The notes under the pieces: model-generated | Database searches by the model: none | What the model saw: the letters and a program-made list of their open reading frames with translations, nothing else | Told to the model about the DNA's origin: nothing | Source of the DNA: Prototheca cutis | Taxonomy: Eukaryota > Chlorophyta > Trebouxiophyceae > Chlorellales > Chlorellaceae | Direction: 5' to 3' | Length of the DNA: 64,000 nt | Assembly (NCBI GenBank): GCA_002897115.2 | Contig: BCIH01000010.1 | Coordinates: 42,258-106,257 of the forward strand | Position numbers and translations under genes: made by a program | Shown here: positions 10,898-22,195 of the stretch, in pieces | Position numbering within the stretch: the stretch's first letter is position 1 | How the letters are laid out: each line of letters begins with the position of its first letter

Positions 10898-10942
10898 ATT
10901 GGAAAGGGAGGCCACCACATCCGTTGTGGAGGCCTTTCCAAT
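10898..10942. other. Hairpin-forming inverted repeat
   Basis: ATTGGAAAGG (10898-10907) is exactly repeated in inverted form as CCTTTCCAAT (10933-10942), with further partial pairing in the loop (CCACA/TGTGG). A perfect CCTGGC-TTTT-GCCAGG hairpin lies just upstream at 10861-10876. Function unknown. Confidence 0.6.
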
Positions 10943-11160
10943 TTTGGCGCTCAAGCCCATGGCGCCTGCCCATGACGCTCCCGCCTCGCTGGGTTTTTTC
11001 CCTGGCATTGCCGGTACGGATGCATGGGGAGTCTTGATGCTGGTTGGTCCAGCGCAGCGGCCCCCCCCCCGGTCCCCACTGGCATCGCCAGTTTTTCCCA
11101 GCAGATGCTGGAGGCNCTGAGACTGCATGCAGATGTAACGCCATGATACACTTGAGAGGG

Positions 11161-11220
11161 GCCTGCATCGGGGCACGGAGGAGGGGGCAGGCCTGCATCT
11201 GGGCACGGATGGGGGGCGCG
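11161..11220. repeat. 30-bp tandem duplication
   Basis: Two adjacent copies of a 30-bp unit starting GCCTGCATC and containing GGGCACGGA (11161-11190 and 11191-11220), differing at a few positions. It lies about 180 bp upstream of the KEN-box gene start. Confidence 0.75.
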
Positions 11221-11400
11221 CTACCCGATGGGTGTTTTGACAGCTCTTGCCGGCATACAAAAAGGAGGTGGTTCGCGGACCGTTGGAGGGCCCAGTGCTA
11301 ACAACGGCGACATGTCGACATGGCGTCGAGTTTTCCAGTGTCCAGAGTCGTTCAAAGTTTATTGAAGACAATTGCCGTTCTCTGCGCACACCGTGAGACG

Positions 11401-12555
11401 ATGTCTCGCATGCAGGCCGGCCAGCAGGTCCCGGACAGGTCGGGCCTGCAGTTCGACAAGGAGAACGTCGACCCGAATACAAAGGTTTGTTGGCTTGATT
11501 GACAGATGCAACGTACGAGGACGGAAAGTTTTAATAATGCCATCTCATTGTGTCCCTGCGATCCCTGTTGCAGTGGAGACGGTTGTGGCACGCCAAGACC
11601 CCAGCTGCCAAGGGAGGCGAGCTCCTACGGTCGGCAGCCAGCCAACCCTCGCAGCCCTGCGCGATCCTGGATTCCTTCAACGCGGCGCTGGACGGCACGA
11701 GCGAGGCGGATGCCAACTGGCTTGGAACCCCCGACCCCTGGCTGGACACCAGGGCCCCAAGGACCCCGCGGGGTCAGGACGCCGACCTCCCGAGCCCCCG
11801 GCTGCTGAACGTGCTGGAGAGCCATGTGGCAGACTGGCCAGAGGACACCCTGGATAGCCTTGCTGTGGAGCTGCCTGAGCTCCACTATGCAGACAACGTG
11901 TTGAGTGACGGCGCAGGACGGGCAGCGTGCGAACCCTGCACGCCGGCACGACCGGGACTCGAGCCGACGACACCTGAGCAGGCGCAGACAGCTGGTGCCT
12001 GTGATCCTCGCGCTGCCGCCAGCACCCCCTNGCCTACCGGAAACCAACTGGGTCTCCTGGAGGCCGCGGTGCATGCGGCAATGCAGCAGCTACAGCCCAC
12101 GCCCGGCGGCATGCTGGCTGCAGAGGCGCTAGGACTGCTGGAATGGCTTAGTCTGTCCAAGGAACGTGCCAGGGCCGGCGGCCGGACGCCAGCAGACGTC
12201 ACCGAGCAGTATTTCACACCCGTTGCCAGCAGTGACTTTGGAGGGTCTCCCACTCCCAGTTCCTATGGCACCCCCGTGTGCCACCTCGAGGTTCGTTTGG
12301 GTTCGGTGGTTTTGTCATGTCACTTTTGCGGACCTTGCAGCGTGGATGACGTGACTATCGGCCCTTGTTAACCGTCGAGTGCATGCTCATCTGCCCCTCC
12401 GTCCCTGCTTCTCTGGCATTGTACAGGCACTAGAGACCCCCCAGCCGGTGGCGAACAAGACAGAGGATGACGTCGCCATCACGCCGCTCATGCAGGCCAT
12501 CGAGCTCTGTGATGAGTCGGATTTTCTGACTGCCCACGTCGAGATTGACTGGTGA
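11401..12555 (+). CDS. KEN-box protein, candidate securin/PATRONUS-like cell-cycle regulator
   Basis: Exons 11401-11484, 11574-12290 and 12427-12555 join in phase 0, giving 309 aa. The first exon ends LQFDKENVDPNTK, a textbook KEN box (APC/C degron) in a DKEN context like that at the N terminus of animal securin. Exon 2 begins WRRLWHAKTPAAKGGELLR, which resembles the basic TP-containing segment after the degron in plant PATRONUS-type proteins. The rest is acidic, Pro/Thr-rich and apparently disordered, with an acidic C terminus (DESDFLTAHVEIDW). Length and layout suit a separase inhibitor or other mitotic regulator, but orthology is not shown. The frame is open upstream to an ATG at 11320, so the start could be earlier. 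One N lies at 12032. Confidence 0.55.
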
Positions 12556-12845
12556 ACGTCTCGTCGTTCTGATTGGCTGCCCCGCAGGTGTATGAGCGTG
12601 AGACTGCTGGGTTGCAACACTGCCGGGACCTCTCTTGGGCGNGCCTTGGCTGCTGCAATGGACATCTGCCTGGTTTGTGTACATGAGATTGCTTGCACAG
12701 CGCAGCCAGGAGGTTCCTTCTGCTTGTGATGGCATTGCCAATGAGAGCACGAAAGAATATCCCAACAGAGACCCGGTCAGGAGAAGCAGGGTTTTTAGGG
12801 GGAGCACATGCATTGCTCGTGCTCTTATTTGATGGCCACCATCAT

Positions 12846-14290
12846 TCACGGGGACAGCTGGCTCCAGGGGACTTCGATGGTATCGCCCGGCTGGCGGGGC
12901 TGGAGTTTGAGCACTTGCACCTCGACGGCCGGGGCCCCGCCAGACTGGACGCTGGTCCGTCGGAGCTCCTTGACCGCAAGGTTGCCGGCGGCTGGGTCTG
13001 TGAGGGCCTGGAGCAGGGCCTGTCGATTGCCGGGCGTCCGCTTGGCGGGGTCCGCCAGCCACAGCGTACTGGGCACGTCTGATGCCTGGCTCACACCAGA
13101 CAACAGGCGTGGCATGAGGTTTCCCAGGGGCTGCATGCATGGGGGTTTAGTGTGGGTAGTGGCTGTTTTCAACAGAGTGACTCAAGCGCACGCTCCATCA
13201 CTGCATACACCCCACCACCACAGCACAAGACACCTCAACAAATGCGGCCTCGTAGAGGACATCGCAGGCGAGCACGGCGTCGGCCGGCTCAGGCGGGGGA
13301 TCCCTGCGCCAGTCAAACACGCAGCTGGCAAGAGCTGTGGGTCGCGGGGCAGACGGCTCTGATTTGATACTGTCACGCTCGCCCAGCGCCGTTTCCCAGA
13401 GATCCGTAGAGGGCTTGCCTATGGCGTGCCACACGCGGTTCGGAACCTCCAGACCCTGGAGTATCGCACTCAGCATCGCACACTGCAGTGCTAGGGGCTC
13501 TTGGTCCAGAAAACGCACTGAAGCAGCGCCTGTTAGGGAGAGTGCGGGTGGGTGGGGGGCATCGCCGGAGCGAATCCGTGCTTTGCGTAAAACTGATGCC
13601 TGACCGTGCATGGGCTAGGTTTCCCAGTCGTAAGACCCAATGCCATGCAAGCAACTACTTTGGACAAACAACAGTTGCAGGTCCCAGCCGTCGAGCCAAC
13701 ACTGCATGACCAGCAACTCTTCCTGCCAAAGGCAGACCCCAGGAAAGAAGGAAAGCCGGCATCAGGACCTTGCAATGCTGCTGCGATGCCGGGAAGGCCC
13801 AGGCCGCACCCCAGGTCGATCACGTGCTTGTCCTGGATGCCTGCAGTCTCCAGCCTCTCGGCCATGGCGACCGCCGCCGGCCATACGTCACACCAGTACG
13901 GATCGCGGTCCCCCTGGCCCGTGGCTATGTAATGCTCCATCACTGCCAGGGAATTAGTGTTTGGTGATCGAATATACTACCAGACGTCTCGCGATGGATG
14001 CATCGGTGCATTGAGGAGACAGCAGACATTCGAAAGCAGTCCACAGTGCGCGAAACCGGCCACCAGCAATCCGGCGTCCCACCACTGGAGGACTTGCCAT
14101 GATCGATACTGGGCACGACGATGCGGTACGAGCGCGTCATCGTCTCAATGGCTTTGACTTCCACAGGAACGTCCCGTCCCAGGATGGGCGTGGAGCCAGT
14201 GGAACTCGCCGTTCCCCTGCAGATCAGGGGTCCCCTCTTCACCGGACGGGGAGCGACCCTGCATCCCGCCGCTCTGAACGCCCTCAGCAT
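12846..14290 (-). CDS. METTL-type (Methyltransf_16) protein methyltransferase
   Basis: Exons 14290-14098, 13942-13769, 13529-13234 and 13130-12846 give 315 aa. This is a seven-beta-strand SAM-dependent methyltransferase of the METTL21/METTL23 class, usually protein lysine or arginine methylases. Motifs: GDRDPYWCDVWPAAVAMAERL, motif I VIDLGCGLGLPGIAAAL, the acidic-loop/DxxY region ending ACDVLYEAAFVE, and a late LWLADPAKRTPGNRQ strand. Intron 1 uses a GC donor (GCAAGT) that restores PSIDHVMEHYI across the junction. The intron 2 donor (GTCCTG) is weak, but its junction LQGAASVRFLDQEPLAL is typical. Subfamily (METTL23-like) and substrate are inferred. It converges with the KEN-box gene, whose stop is 290 bp away. 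Confidence 0.82.
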
Positions 14291-14645
14291 CGCGCACTGA
14301 TCACCCCATTTGGAGACGGAGACGGAGACGTAATAAACACGTACTGAGTGTGTCGCATTGGTTCAGTAGTTGTTAGCAGAAGCTCACATGCTGTTTGTTC
14401 GGCGACATCTCGGTGCTGGAACATTTTCACGGTCGTTGGTCAACCTTGAAGGCGTCCTGCAACTTTACCCCCTGGAACTTTTCATATCCCAGAGACAACA
14501 GCGAATTCCATTCAAGCCCTGTACCACTACATCTCAGCAATTCCTATGGATGCCCTTGCTGCAAGCCCATACGGCTATAACAATTTGCCCAGGATGCGAT
14601 TTCTAAGAAAAACTGGGAGTCAAGGGCTGCCATGTGGTGGGACGG

Positions 14646-16799
14646 CTATGCGTCTTGGCCACTGGCATTGCGCAGCACGAATGACATGCCACGCGCCGTG
14701 GCCTGTTTCACTTTTTGCTTCTTTCGTGCCGCCTCTTGGGTTGTCCCAGCCTTGTTCTGGGACGGTTTACCTTGTCTGCCCGGCACCGTCCCACGACCTC
14801 GTGGTTTCGGTGGCCAGAACCTCTCCTGCCGGGCCTTGGTCTCTTCCCACGCTGCCTCATCCCACAGTGGAGGGGATTGACCATACCTGTCGGTCGTCCA
14901 CACTGAATTCACCGGGTCTTCCCCACTGCCAGCGATGGCAGCACCTGTTGCCTCTGCTACCGAGGTCAATTCCTGCCATGCCCGGGGGGGCACGGCCACG
15001 TTCAGGCCATCGTGTGCCAAGCGGACGGCGATGCCAGCGGCGCCCGTCCCCTGATACGCCTCGGCCAGCAGACTCCGCAGCTGAGCAGCCGGCGCCGCCT
15101 CTCGAGGAGGGATGGCCGTCGATGAGGCCGGTGGAGGTGACAACGGCTGTGCCGCTGCACCGCCCCGTGGCTTGCGTGCCGGGAGCACGTCATAACGTGC
15201 GGAGAAGTGGGTGAGGACGAGGCGTGCAGCGCCGATGGATGCGGCAAATGCGCCGGCCTCATGCGCGGTGGAGTGCGTTGCCAGGCGCGCCCGGGGTCGC
15301 ATGGCGCCGCTAAACGTCGCCTCGTGCGAGACCAAGTCGGCGTCGGTGGCAATGCCGNTCATGGCAGTGCTTTCCGCCGTGTCTCCCAGGATCACAATCC
15401 TGCGACCTTGGCGGCGGAAGAGGAGTGGTGGATGTTGACGCTGGGATGACGTTGCTGGTGAGGAGGAGCAGGGGTCAAGCGCAGCTGTCGTCGTCGTCGT
15501 GACCTTGTCATCACCATCATGATCCCCGCTCCTGCCATCTGTCCTCCAAGATGCGCTGCTCTCCTCAAAGACGTAGCCCCAGCAAGGCACTCGGTGGACC
15601 AGCTGGGCGGCACGGAGTGTGACCCCGGATCCTAGAGCCAGGCTCCAGGTCAGACCCGGCTGCACGACACGTTCGTCCCCGGCATCGTAGGCCCGTTGCC
15701 AGCCAGCCGCCCTGGTGTCTCCTATCACTGAGAGTTGGTCTGGGAGGAGGCACTGGTACGACAAGAGGTGGTGGTGGGGACTGGGTTGTGCCACGGTGTC
15801 GGTAGGCTCACCAGCACCAGTGCCAGCCTTGTCTGGCCCTGGCCTCCGACGACCAGAGGGTCCTAGCTGGAGCCCCACAAAGTCGAGTGGCACGGCCGCC
15901 AGGTCTTCGGGGCCAAGCACACCCAGATCGACCGAGTGCTCCAGGATCTGATAAATCTCGGGGGGACCACAGATTGTCAACGGAATGCCCTCGTTTCGAC
16001 TGGTGCTCCGCCGGGCCTGCAGGCATGGGGTTCGTTGTGGGGAGGACTTTCAAGAATTGGGATACACTGCTGGTGTTGGGGTAGCATGGTCAGCCAGACT
16101 GTTCTTTCCCACCGCACATGCCGACCCAGAGTATGCAACCCTACTGTCATCCAGAAAATGAATGCACCACCTCCCGCCTCTGCTTGCCTCTGCGATTCCA
16201 GCGATGACACCGGGGAGGCCAAAGCAGTGGTCTCCATGCGCGTGGGTGATCACCAGGGCCTTGAGGCCTGCGACGTCCCAGCCATGTGCCGCCAGCTGGG
16301 CCACAGTGCCTTCGCCGCAGTCCACAAGAAAGGAGGAATGGGGCCCCCAACGCAGGCCCACCGCGCTCACGTTCCGCTGCAGGGTCGGACTGCCGCTGCT
16401 GGTGCCCAGCCACGTCACCCGCACCCGGGGAGCGGGGGGGAGGCCGGGGTGTGGCTGTCGAGTGGTATTCTGAGGCTGATTTGTCGGGGGGTGGGGCCAA
16501 TGTGTAGTGGCTTCCACCCGATGCCTCGTTGGTTTCGTGTCCCTGAAGCCCCTACTGCTGCTGCCCGTGCGACGCTGGCGGTGACTCGGCCGAGAATCAG
16601 GGAGCTGGCCGGTTCCCGAGGAAGGGGTGGGCTTGCCACTGGCCCAGCGCAGCCCGAGAGAGGCAGATGAGACCCATCCTCCATGCAGCGTCTCGTTGAC
16701 CGGCTCCAACGTGCGAAAGCATCGCCCCCACGGTGATGGACCACCAGTCTTGTGGGCCCAGGCACTGCATGGGCAAAGTGGAGGCGAAGAGCCGGACAC
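14646..16799 (-). CDS. tRNase Z (ribonuclease Z, ELAC-type tRNA 3' endonuclease)
   Basis: The enzyme cuts the 3' trailer from precursor tRNAs. Exons 16799-16188 and 16016-14646 give 660 aa; the intron uses a GC donor (GAG|GCAAGC). The metallo-beta-lactamase core is clear: WLGTSSGSPTLQRN, the metal-binding THAHGDHCFGLPGV, VSHEATF, HSTAHEAGAFA and LTHFSARY. The only exon junction falls at GIAE|ARRSTSRNEGIPLTICGP, as expected for the fold. The N-terminal region of about 110 residues before RVRVTWLG is Pro/Arg/Ser-rich and may be an organelle signal, or the real start may lie in an unseen exon. Low-complexity inserts (Thr/Asp-rich near residue 390) lengthen the protein. It is interesting beside permuted tRNA genes, whose mature 3' ends lie inside a linker. 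Confidence 0.9.
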
Positions 16800-17419
16800 T
16801 CAGCATGCATGCCCTCCAGCCACACACATTCTTCTTGACATGCCACCTCACACGCAGACGCACCGGTAACAGAAGGCTGCAATGCCGGCCTGCATTCNAG
16901 GTGCGCTCCCACCCCCCCTTGACCGACTGCGGGTGGCGCAGGCGGTGGGGGGGGTTCCCACTGCTCGCTCAGCAGGTGCTCACCGCGAGGTATCGGATTT
17001 ATATGCTAAATCGCATAACACTTGATTTTAATGGACCGTTTGTGACAGTGGGACAGCATGCGAGCTGCAATGATGATTCCCCAAGGTGCGCGGATGGGAC
17101 AAAGCAGACAAATTGCCCCATGCAACGCACTTGCAAAAGCCTGGCCACCAACTTGGCCAGTTTTTTGGCCGTGCCAGGCAGGAGCGTTCGAATACCAGCC
17201 ACCACGCCGGCACAACCGCATTGTGTTCATGAAAATCTCGACCTGTACAGAGTGACCATCTACCTCCTGCCTTCCTAGGCCACGCTTCAAGGCACCGGCA
17301 GCAGACGACGTGACACCTGGCGCGGTCGCTGCCAAGCCTCTGGTGCCAGGGCCTCGGGCAGAGGGCCCAGAAGGGCTTGTCCAATTTGATATTTGTTTTC
17401 CAAAGGCTTGAGTGCGAGC
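16800..17419. promoter_or_regulatory. Divergent spacer, tRNase Z / RER1
   Basis: A 620-bp region between divergent starts. It may contain an undetected 5' exon of the tRNase Z gene. One N lies at 16898. No RNA gene or repeat seen. Confidence 0.4.
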
Positions 17420-18694
17420 ATGGCTTTTGTGGTGCCCCCAGAGGGCTCGAATGGGCAGTCGGCCCAAGAGGCAGGGCCCGTTGAGACGGTCCGGCAGTTC
17501 CAGCGGCGATTCCAGGTGAGCTCGCCTGTCCCGTCCATTCCCATCTCCAATCTCCCCTTTTGGATGCTTGTTAAATCAAGCAATGCTCGCTGCTCACCCC
17601 GACCACGCTACCCTGCCGGCAGGCGATCTTGGACCGAAGCACGCCATTTGTGCTTTACCGGTGGCTGGTGTGGGCCTTCCTCCTGCTTCTGTACATTGTT
17701 CGTGTGTTCACATTAGAAGGGTGCGCCTTGCTATCGTAGTGTGGGCCTTGGAGGTTGAGCCTGTGTGGTGTATGTGTGTGGGGGCGTGGGGCGGCTGCAG
17801 GGGGGGGAGATGCGTTGTGAGGCAGCGTGGTGCAACAGCAAGATCCGTGATCTGCTGGCTTGGCCTCTCAAGGCCCCTCCCGTCAACGACCCCTGTGCTG
17901 CAGCTTCTACATCGTGACATATGCCCTGGGCATCTACAACCTGAACCTGTTGCTGGGGTTCCTCACCCCTCAAGTGGACCCCGAGTTGGAAGGGCCCACG
18001 TTGCCGTCCAAATCTGACGAGGAGTTTCGGCCATTTGTGCGGAAGCTGCCAGAGTTTAAAGCGTGGTATGTGTGGAAATCGCGCATAGTATGCCGGTGCC
18101 TGAGAGTGTGCTGTTGTCTTGATGAAAAAGGGGGGATTTTCACCTTTATGACCTTGGCTTTGTATCGGCACGGACCCCCTCCCACGCCCACGTAGTTAGC
18201 CCACCAACTGATCACCACCGCCGCCATTCATCCTCTGCAGGTATGCGAGCATCCGGTCCCTGCTGCTTGGCTTTGGCGCGACATTCTTTGCGGCGTTTGA
18301 CATCCCCGTCTTCTGGCCAATCCTTGTGCTGTATTTCTTTGTCCTCTTCTTCGTGACTATGAAGAAGCAGATCATGCACATGCTCAAGTACCGCTACGTC
18401 CCTTTCTCTTGGGGGAAGAAGGTGCGTGTGGCCTTTTGGAGGGGGGTGGGTTGGGGGGCCGTGTTGATGATGTCATGGAGTCTGACTGCCTGCTTGCTTG
18501 TTGATCGGCTGGCTGGTAGCCGATGAATCCTGGCAGCTGCCAGTGGCTTAGACCGCATTGCCGTTGTGATGGGGCCCAGATGACGATTGGCGAAGACAAC
18601 TGCCTGCTGCCCATCAGCACTCTCACACTCTGTCCATGCAATCTCCTCCCGGCAGACGTACAACGGCAAGGGCGGCAAGCCGGTGGCAAAGTGA
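17420..18694 (+). CDS. RER1: RER1, Golgi-to-ER retrieval receptor
   Basis: RER1 is a four-helix Golgi membrane protein that returns ER membrane proteins from the early Golgi. Five exons (17420-17515, 17623-17720, 17904-18065, 18241-18421, 18656-18694) give 191 aa, the usual family length. Helices include [36 protein letters not shown] and the paired helices around [20 protein letters not shown]. The family signature FLTPQVDPE follows helix 2, the conserved [17 protein letters not shown] lies in the loop, and [21 protein letters not shown] follows the last helix. The last exon encodes a short basic tail ending PVAK. A possible TGTAA lies at 18917-18921. All splice sites are GT-AG. Confidence 0.97.
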
Positions 18695-19329
18695 GAAGGG
18701 ATAGCCGCCGGGTCTGATGTGCCCGAGATGCAGGAGCACGTTCCCCCCAATCCCACGAGCGGCTGGGAGCCCTTTGAATGCACATGTCCTGGTGACTGCA
18801 GGCCATCGATCCGGCAGCTAGTGCGTCAGCCCGGAAAACATGGCAGCACTTGCTGCATCTGGTCATGGGCCTCCATTGCTGGTGGACTCTGTCTCCCCTG
18901 GGGGCGAGAGGCCCTTTGTAAGTTGCCTCCAATGGAACTGAGCGTTTCAATCCTGTGCACAGAAGCAGGCAGGCGCTGTGCCCTCTTCTCAAGGCCCAGC
19001 ACCAATCTCTCAATGGAGGGGGAAAGGAGCTCGCATCACACAAACAAAAACAAAAGGCTAACCTGCACGTCTTCTTCTTCATCATCATGCCTTGGGTGGC
19101 AGGCATGCTGGGGTAATGAGGGCTGCTGCTATTGCGCGACCATGGAATAGCATCAGTGAGTCTCTTCAAGGCCCCGGCCATGCCCATTGGAACCGTGCGC
19201 ATATCGGATGTCCGGTGCCAGGGGTCGGGTCACAGATGCCCTCGGGTGATGAACGGGCGCCGTCACCCCGGATGCGGGTGTGCCGCGGCTAAGCACTCAC
19301 TCACGGCCGTGATGCATGGGCCCCGCCGG
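18695..19329. other. Convergent 3' spacer, RER1 / FAX-like gene
   Basis: This region lies between two convergent stop codons and should hold both 3' UTRs. No further gene is supported; the open frames lack domains and splice structure. Confidence 0.45.
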
Positions 19330-20053
19330 TCAGTAGCCGCCATCCTCTGGCCGCCGCTTGGGCGGGTTCCCTCCGGCGATCAAGTTGTAGATCAGGAACA
19401 GGAGCAGGGCCCCCGTGATGCCCAGCAGCACGCCGTGCACGATGCGGGCGGGGAGCTTGGTGGAAGCTGCCAGCACGCGGTACAGTTTCAGGCACAGGAA
19501 CGCAGCCACACCTGTTGGTGTTCGTGTTTGAATTGGTGTATAAGGAAACTGGTGTGTGGGAAGATGGGTACATGGTCTGGGATATCCATCGGTTCAGAGG
19601 CACGAACAGCAAAGCGGGCCCTGGTGCCACTGCACCAGCCGACTGCAGGACCGCACGCAGCAATCATCCAGCCACTCCAATCCCACAGCGACCATACACC
19701 CGCACACCCGATTCCAGGGCAGTGATGAGGCCGGCAAGGCCGCGCTTGCAAGATCTCCACGCCCTCAGCGCCGACACGGCCAGGATCAGTTCGGCCGCCC
19801 CCGCCCACGCGACGATGGCGGCGCCGCGGCCTGCGCCTGCGGCCAGGCCCCCCAGCCCCGCCACCAGCAGCAGGGCGCCGGCCGGGATGACCAGGCAAAA
19901 GTCATGCAAGAAAGCGTGGCCGGCATGGGGGTCGGCGGACGGCGGCTCGGCGACCGCACGGACCCTGTGGGGACCCGCAGTCCGTGGCGCCTGTGACATC
20001 ATTGTGGGGATGTGGATCAGCACTTTAAATGTGAATTGAAATACAGATGTCAT
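19330..20053 (-). CDS. FAX (fatty acid export)/TMEM14-like membrane protein
   Basis: Exons 20053-19708 and 19511-19330 give 175 aa, or 158 aa if translation starts at the ATG at 20002. The segment HDFCLVIPAGALLLVAGLGG matches the opening of plant FAX/TMEM14 proteins. It is followed by hydrophobic helices, the SALRAWRSCKRG motif, a KLYRV.AASTKLPA loop and a final helix ending LIAGGNPPKRR, the typical GGNPP tail. FAX proteins export fatty acids from plastids, and some short members sit in the ER. The short N terminus without a clear transit peptide suggests the short, non-plastid type, which is inference. The junction ALESG|VAAF restores the family's order of helices. Confidence 0.68.
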
Positions 20054-20676
20054 CGTGGGTGCTCATGAGTGATGCACGGCAGCCATGCAGCCAGGAAGGA
20101 AAGCAGGGGGTGAGTTTAGAGCTGTCAAGCCCATGCAGTGCAAGGCCATGGGTCCTTGCTCACGCGCACCAGGGGGTGACTCGCGCCAATCGGCATCCGT
20201 TGTAGGAGATACGTCAACCTCAGGGACGCGGGGCAACGATGCGACGCGGCGCTCGTCCTGGTGATTGCCCCACGGCTGAGCCCGGCAGGGCAGGCCGGGC
20301 ATGGCCTCCTCGCCACCAGGCCCACGCAGGGCGTGCCGAGCAGCGACGCCATGGCTCCGCAGCCCGATCAACTCCTCGAAAACAATATCACAGATCTAAT
20401 GAACACTGCTGCAGGGCCCTCCAGCTGCAGAGGTTTGTCGCGGGGCCAGCGAGTCGCCGTGTCTGGGGATCCAGTCTGGTCATCGGGTGCCTGCGGGGCG
20501 CATCCTTTGGGAGGCTTGCATGTTGCTTGTGTCCGTCGAAAGAATCAGCGTTCACGCAGAGTATGCTCATGCACCATGCCCTGAAACCAAACCAAACCAT
20601 ATTTATCAGCAATTGCCTGGACAATCGTCCAGACTGCTGCCTGCTCGGCCTTGTCAGAATGCTTGGCCTGGGTACC
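20054..20676. promoter_or_regulatory. Divergent promoter region, FAX-like / YGGT-family gene
   Basis: A 620-bp spacer between divergent starts. The frame upstream of 20677 is open far to the left, so the YGGT-family start could be somewhat earlier. No other feature seen. Confidence 0.4.
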
Positions 20677-21601
20677 ATGGCTCCAGGCACTCATGCTCGT
20701 GTCGGGCTGCCATCCTGCGGCTTCGGCGCGCGACCCTTTGGCATTCAGGCTTTGCCACAAAGACATGCGCATCGTCCTAGAGCACGATCGTCTTTCGCTT
20801 CGGGACAGCCACCACTGGAGCCGTGGTGGTCGGTCAGGAGAGCAGCGGCAGCGGCACCGAGGCTCTTGCTTCATGCCTGGCGAGCGCGAGTGGAGCAGGC
20901 CCGTGCCGCATCACCAGAGGTGCGTGGAGGGATGGAGCACGAACGCGCTCTGCGTGCTTCTCCCCGTGGTGTGCAGGAGAATGCATTGTCAAGGAGCGGG
21001 GATCCCGCGGTCGCTGCTGCGATGCACTCCGCAAGCCAGCCAGCCAGCCAACGAACCGCAAGACAGCACCTGGGGCTCACCTCGCCTCCTCCCACAACTG
21101 CAGGAAATCAATGCCCAGATTCAGGCTTCGGTGAAACAGATGAAGATGCTCGGGCTCGTGCTCCCCTTTGCCGCCATCGGCGACACCAGCGAAGTGTTTT
21201 CCGTGCTTACAAATGCCGTTGCCAGCTTCATCAAGGCAAGGGATTGGGTTGGCTGCCTGCCTGCCTCGTGTTGGGATGAAGGTTTTCAGCGTGTGTGAAT
21301 GAGATGTCTGGTAAAGCCCCCACACACCTGTGCTTTCAGCGCCAGTCTGAGCAACACAGCACCCATCCCACCGGGCATCGTCACACAGGTCTACCTGCTG
21401 CTGCTGTTCATCCGCGTGCTTCTGAGCTGGTTCCCCACTTTCACCTGGTGGGACCAGCAGCCATGGCTGGCTCTGCGGCAAGTGACAGACCCCTACCTCA
21501 AGCTCTTCAGCGGGCTCGTGCCCCCGCTGCTGGGCACCATCGACCTCACCCCACTCGTCGGATTTTTCATCCTCCAGGTGCTTGATTATTGGTGGGGGTG
21601 G

Positions 21602-21643
<42 letters not shown>

Positions 21644-21801
21644 GGAACTTTCAGAAGTGGCGGTAACACTTGAGTAGCAATGGGGGCACGGGCCCGGCCT
21701 TCCAATCACTGGCTCATCCTACACACCACCTAACAACCCCACTCCAACAGTTTCTGGCCGGCTTCCTGCTGAATGTCAATGAGGGCGATCGGTACTGGTG
21801 A
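20677..21801 (+). CDS. YGGT-family membrane protein (YlmG/CCB3-like), probably plastid
   Basis: Model: exons 20677-20919, 21104-21235, 21317-21577, 21751-21801; 228 aa. The YGGT core is clear: IVTQVYLLLLFIRVLLSWFP, then LRQVTDPYLKLFSGLVPP and DLTPLVGFFILQFLAGFLL. In plastids, YlmG/CCB proteins act in nucleoid distribution or cytochrome b6f heme attachment. The first exon (Arg/Ala/Ser-rich, few acids) fits a transit peptide. Intron 2 is uncertain: the best cytoplasm-side frame needs a GC donor at 21236 (GCAAGG) and an AAG acceptor at 21316. The stronger CAG acceptor at 21339 would shift the frame, so a small indel in the assembly is possible. Intron 3 carries a 39-base G run. Confidence 0.72.
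21604..21642. repeat. G39 homopolymer in YGGT-family intron 3
   Basis: Thirty-nine consecutive G in the sense strand, about 25 nt after the donor. Tracts like this are prone to length error in sequencing. Confidence 0.95.
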
Positions 21802-22195
21802 AGAAGCAGGTCAATGGCAAGGGAGGCCAGGCGGCTGGATGGCACCGGGCATGCCGCGGTCGTCCTGGCACGCATTGCATGTGCTGCTCCGATACATGTG
21901 GCTGGGCATCATGCCTGCCCTGCTGGTTAACATGGCATGCCGTGCATTTCTCTTCTCCTTTGTCCACCAACCCCCTGTCCTGAACCCTTGTGAAAACAGT
22001 GCTTGAGTTTTCAAGTTGGGAGCCCACTTGGGCCAAAAGCAGTCTTCGGACTGGCTGGCTGGTGTGGGGCAGGCAAAGGGAGGAAGCCGCGCAATGAGAA
22101 GCAGGAAATTATTTTGCAGGGAGAGGACTGACAAACATTCTCTTGGTGTCACTACTGCCCAGCCCGACAACCCACCTCCGCAGCAGCAACAGCAT
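21802..22195. other. Convergent 3' spacer, YGGT family / SAMHD1-like
   Basis: A 394-bp region between convergent stops; 3' UTRs expected. Nothing else seen. Confidence 0.45.

Larger units (their letters stand above)
9084..11400. other. 2.3-kb region without a supported gene
   Basis: This is the longest gene-free stretch. It contains the 3' UTR of the PNRC-motif gene and the 5' flank of the KEN-box gene. Open frames here have no domain and no supporting splice pattern. The right-hand part (10600-11220) has several hairpins (10688-10709, 10861-10876, 10898-10942), a 12-bp palindrome (10764-10775) and a 30-bp tandem duplication (11161-11220). I compared it by eye with U1, U2, U5, U6 and SRP RNA signatures and saw none. 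Confidence 0.5.
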
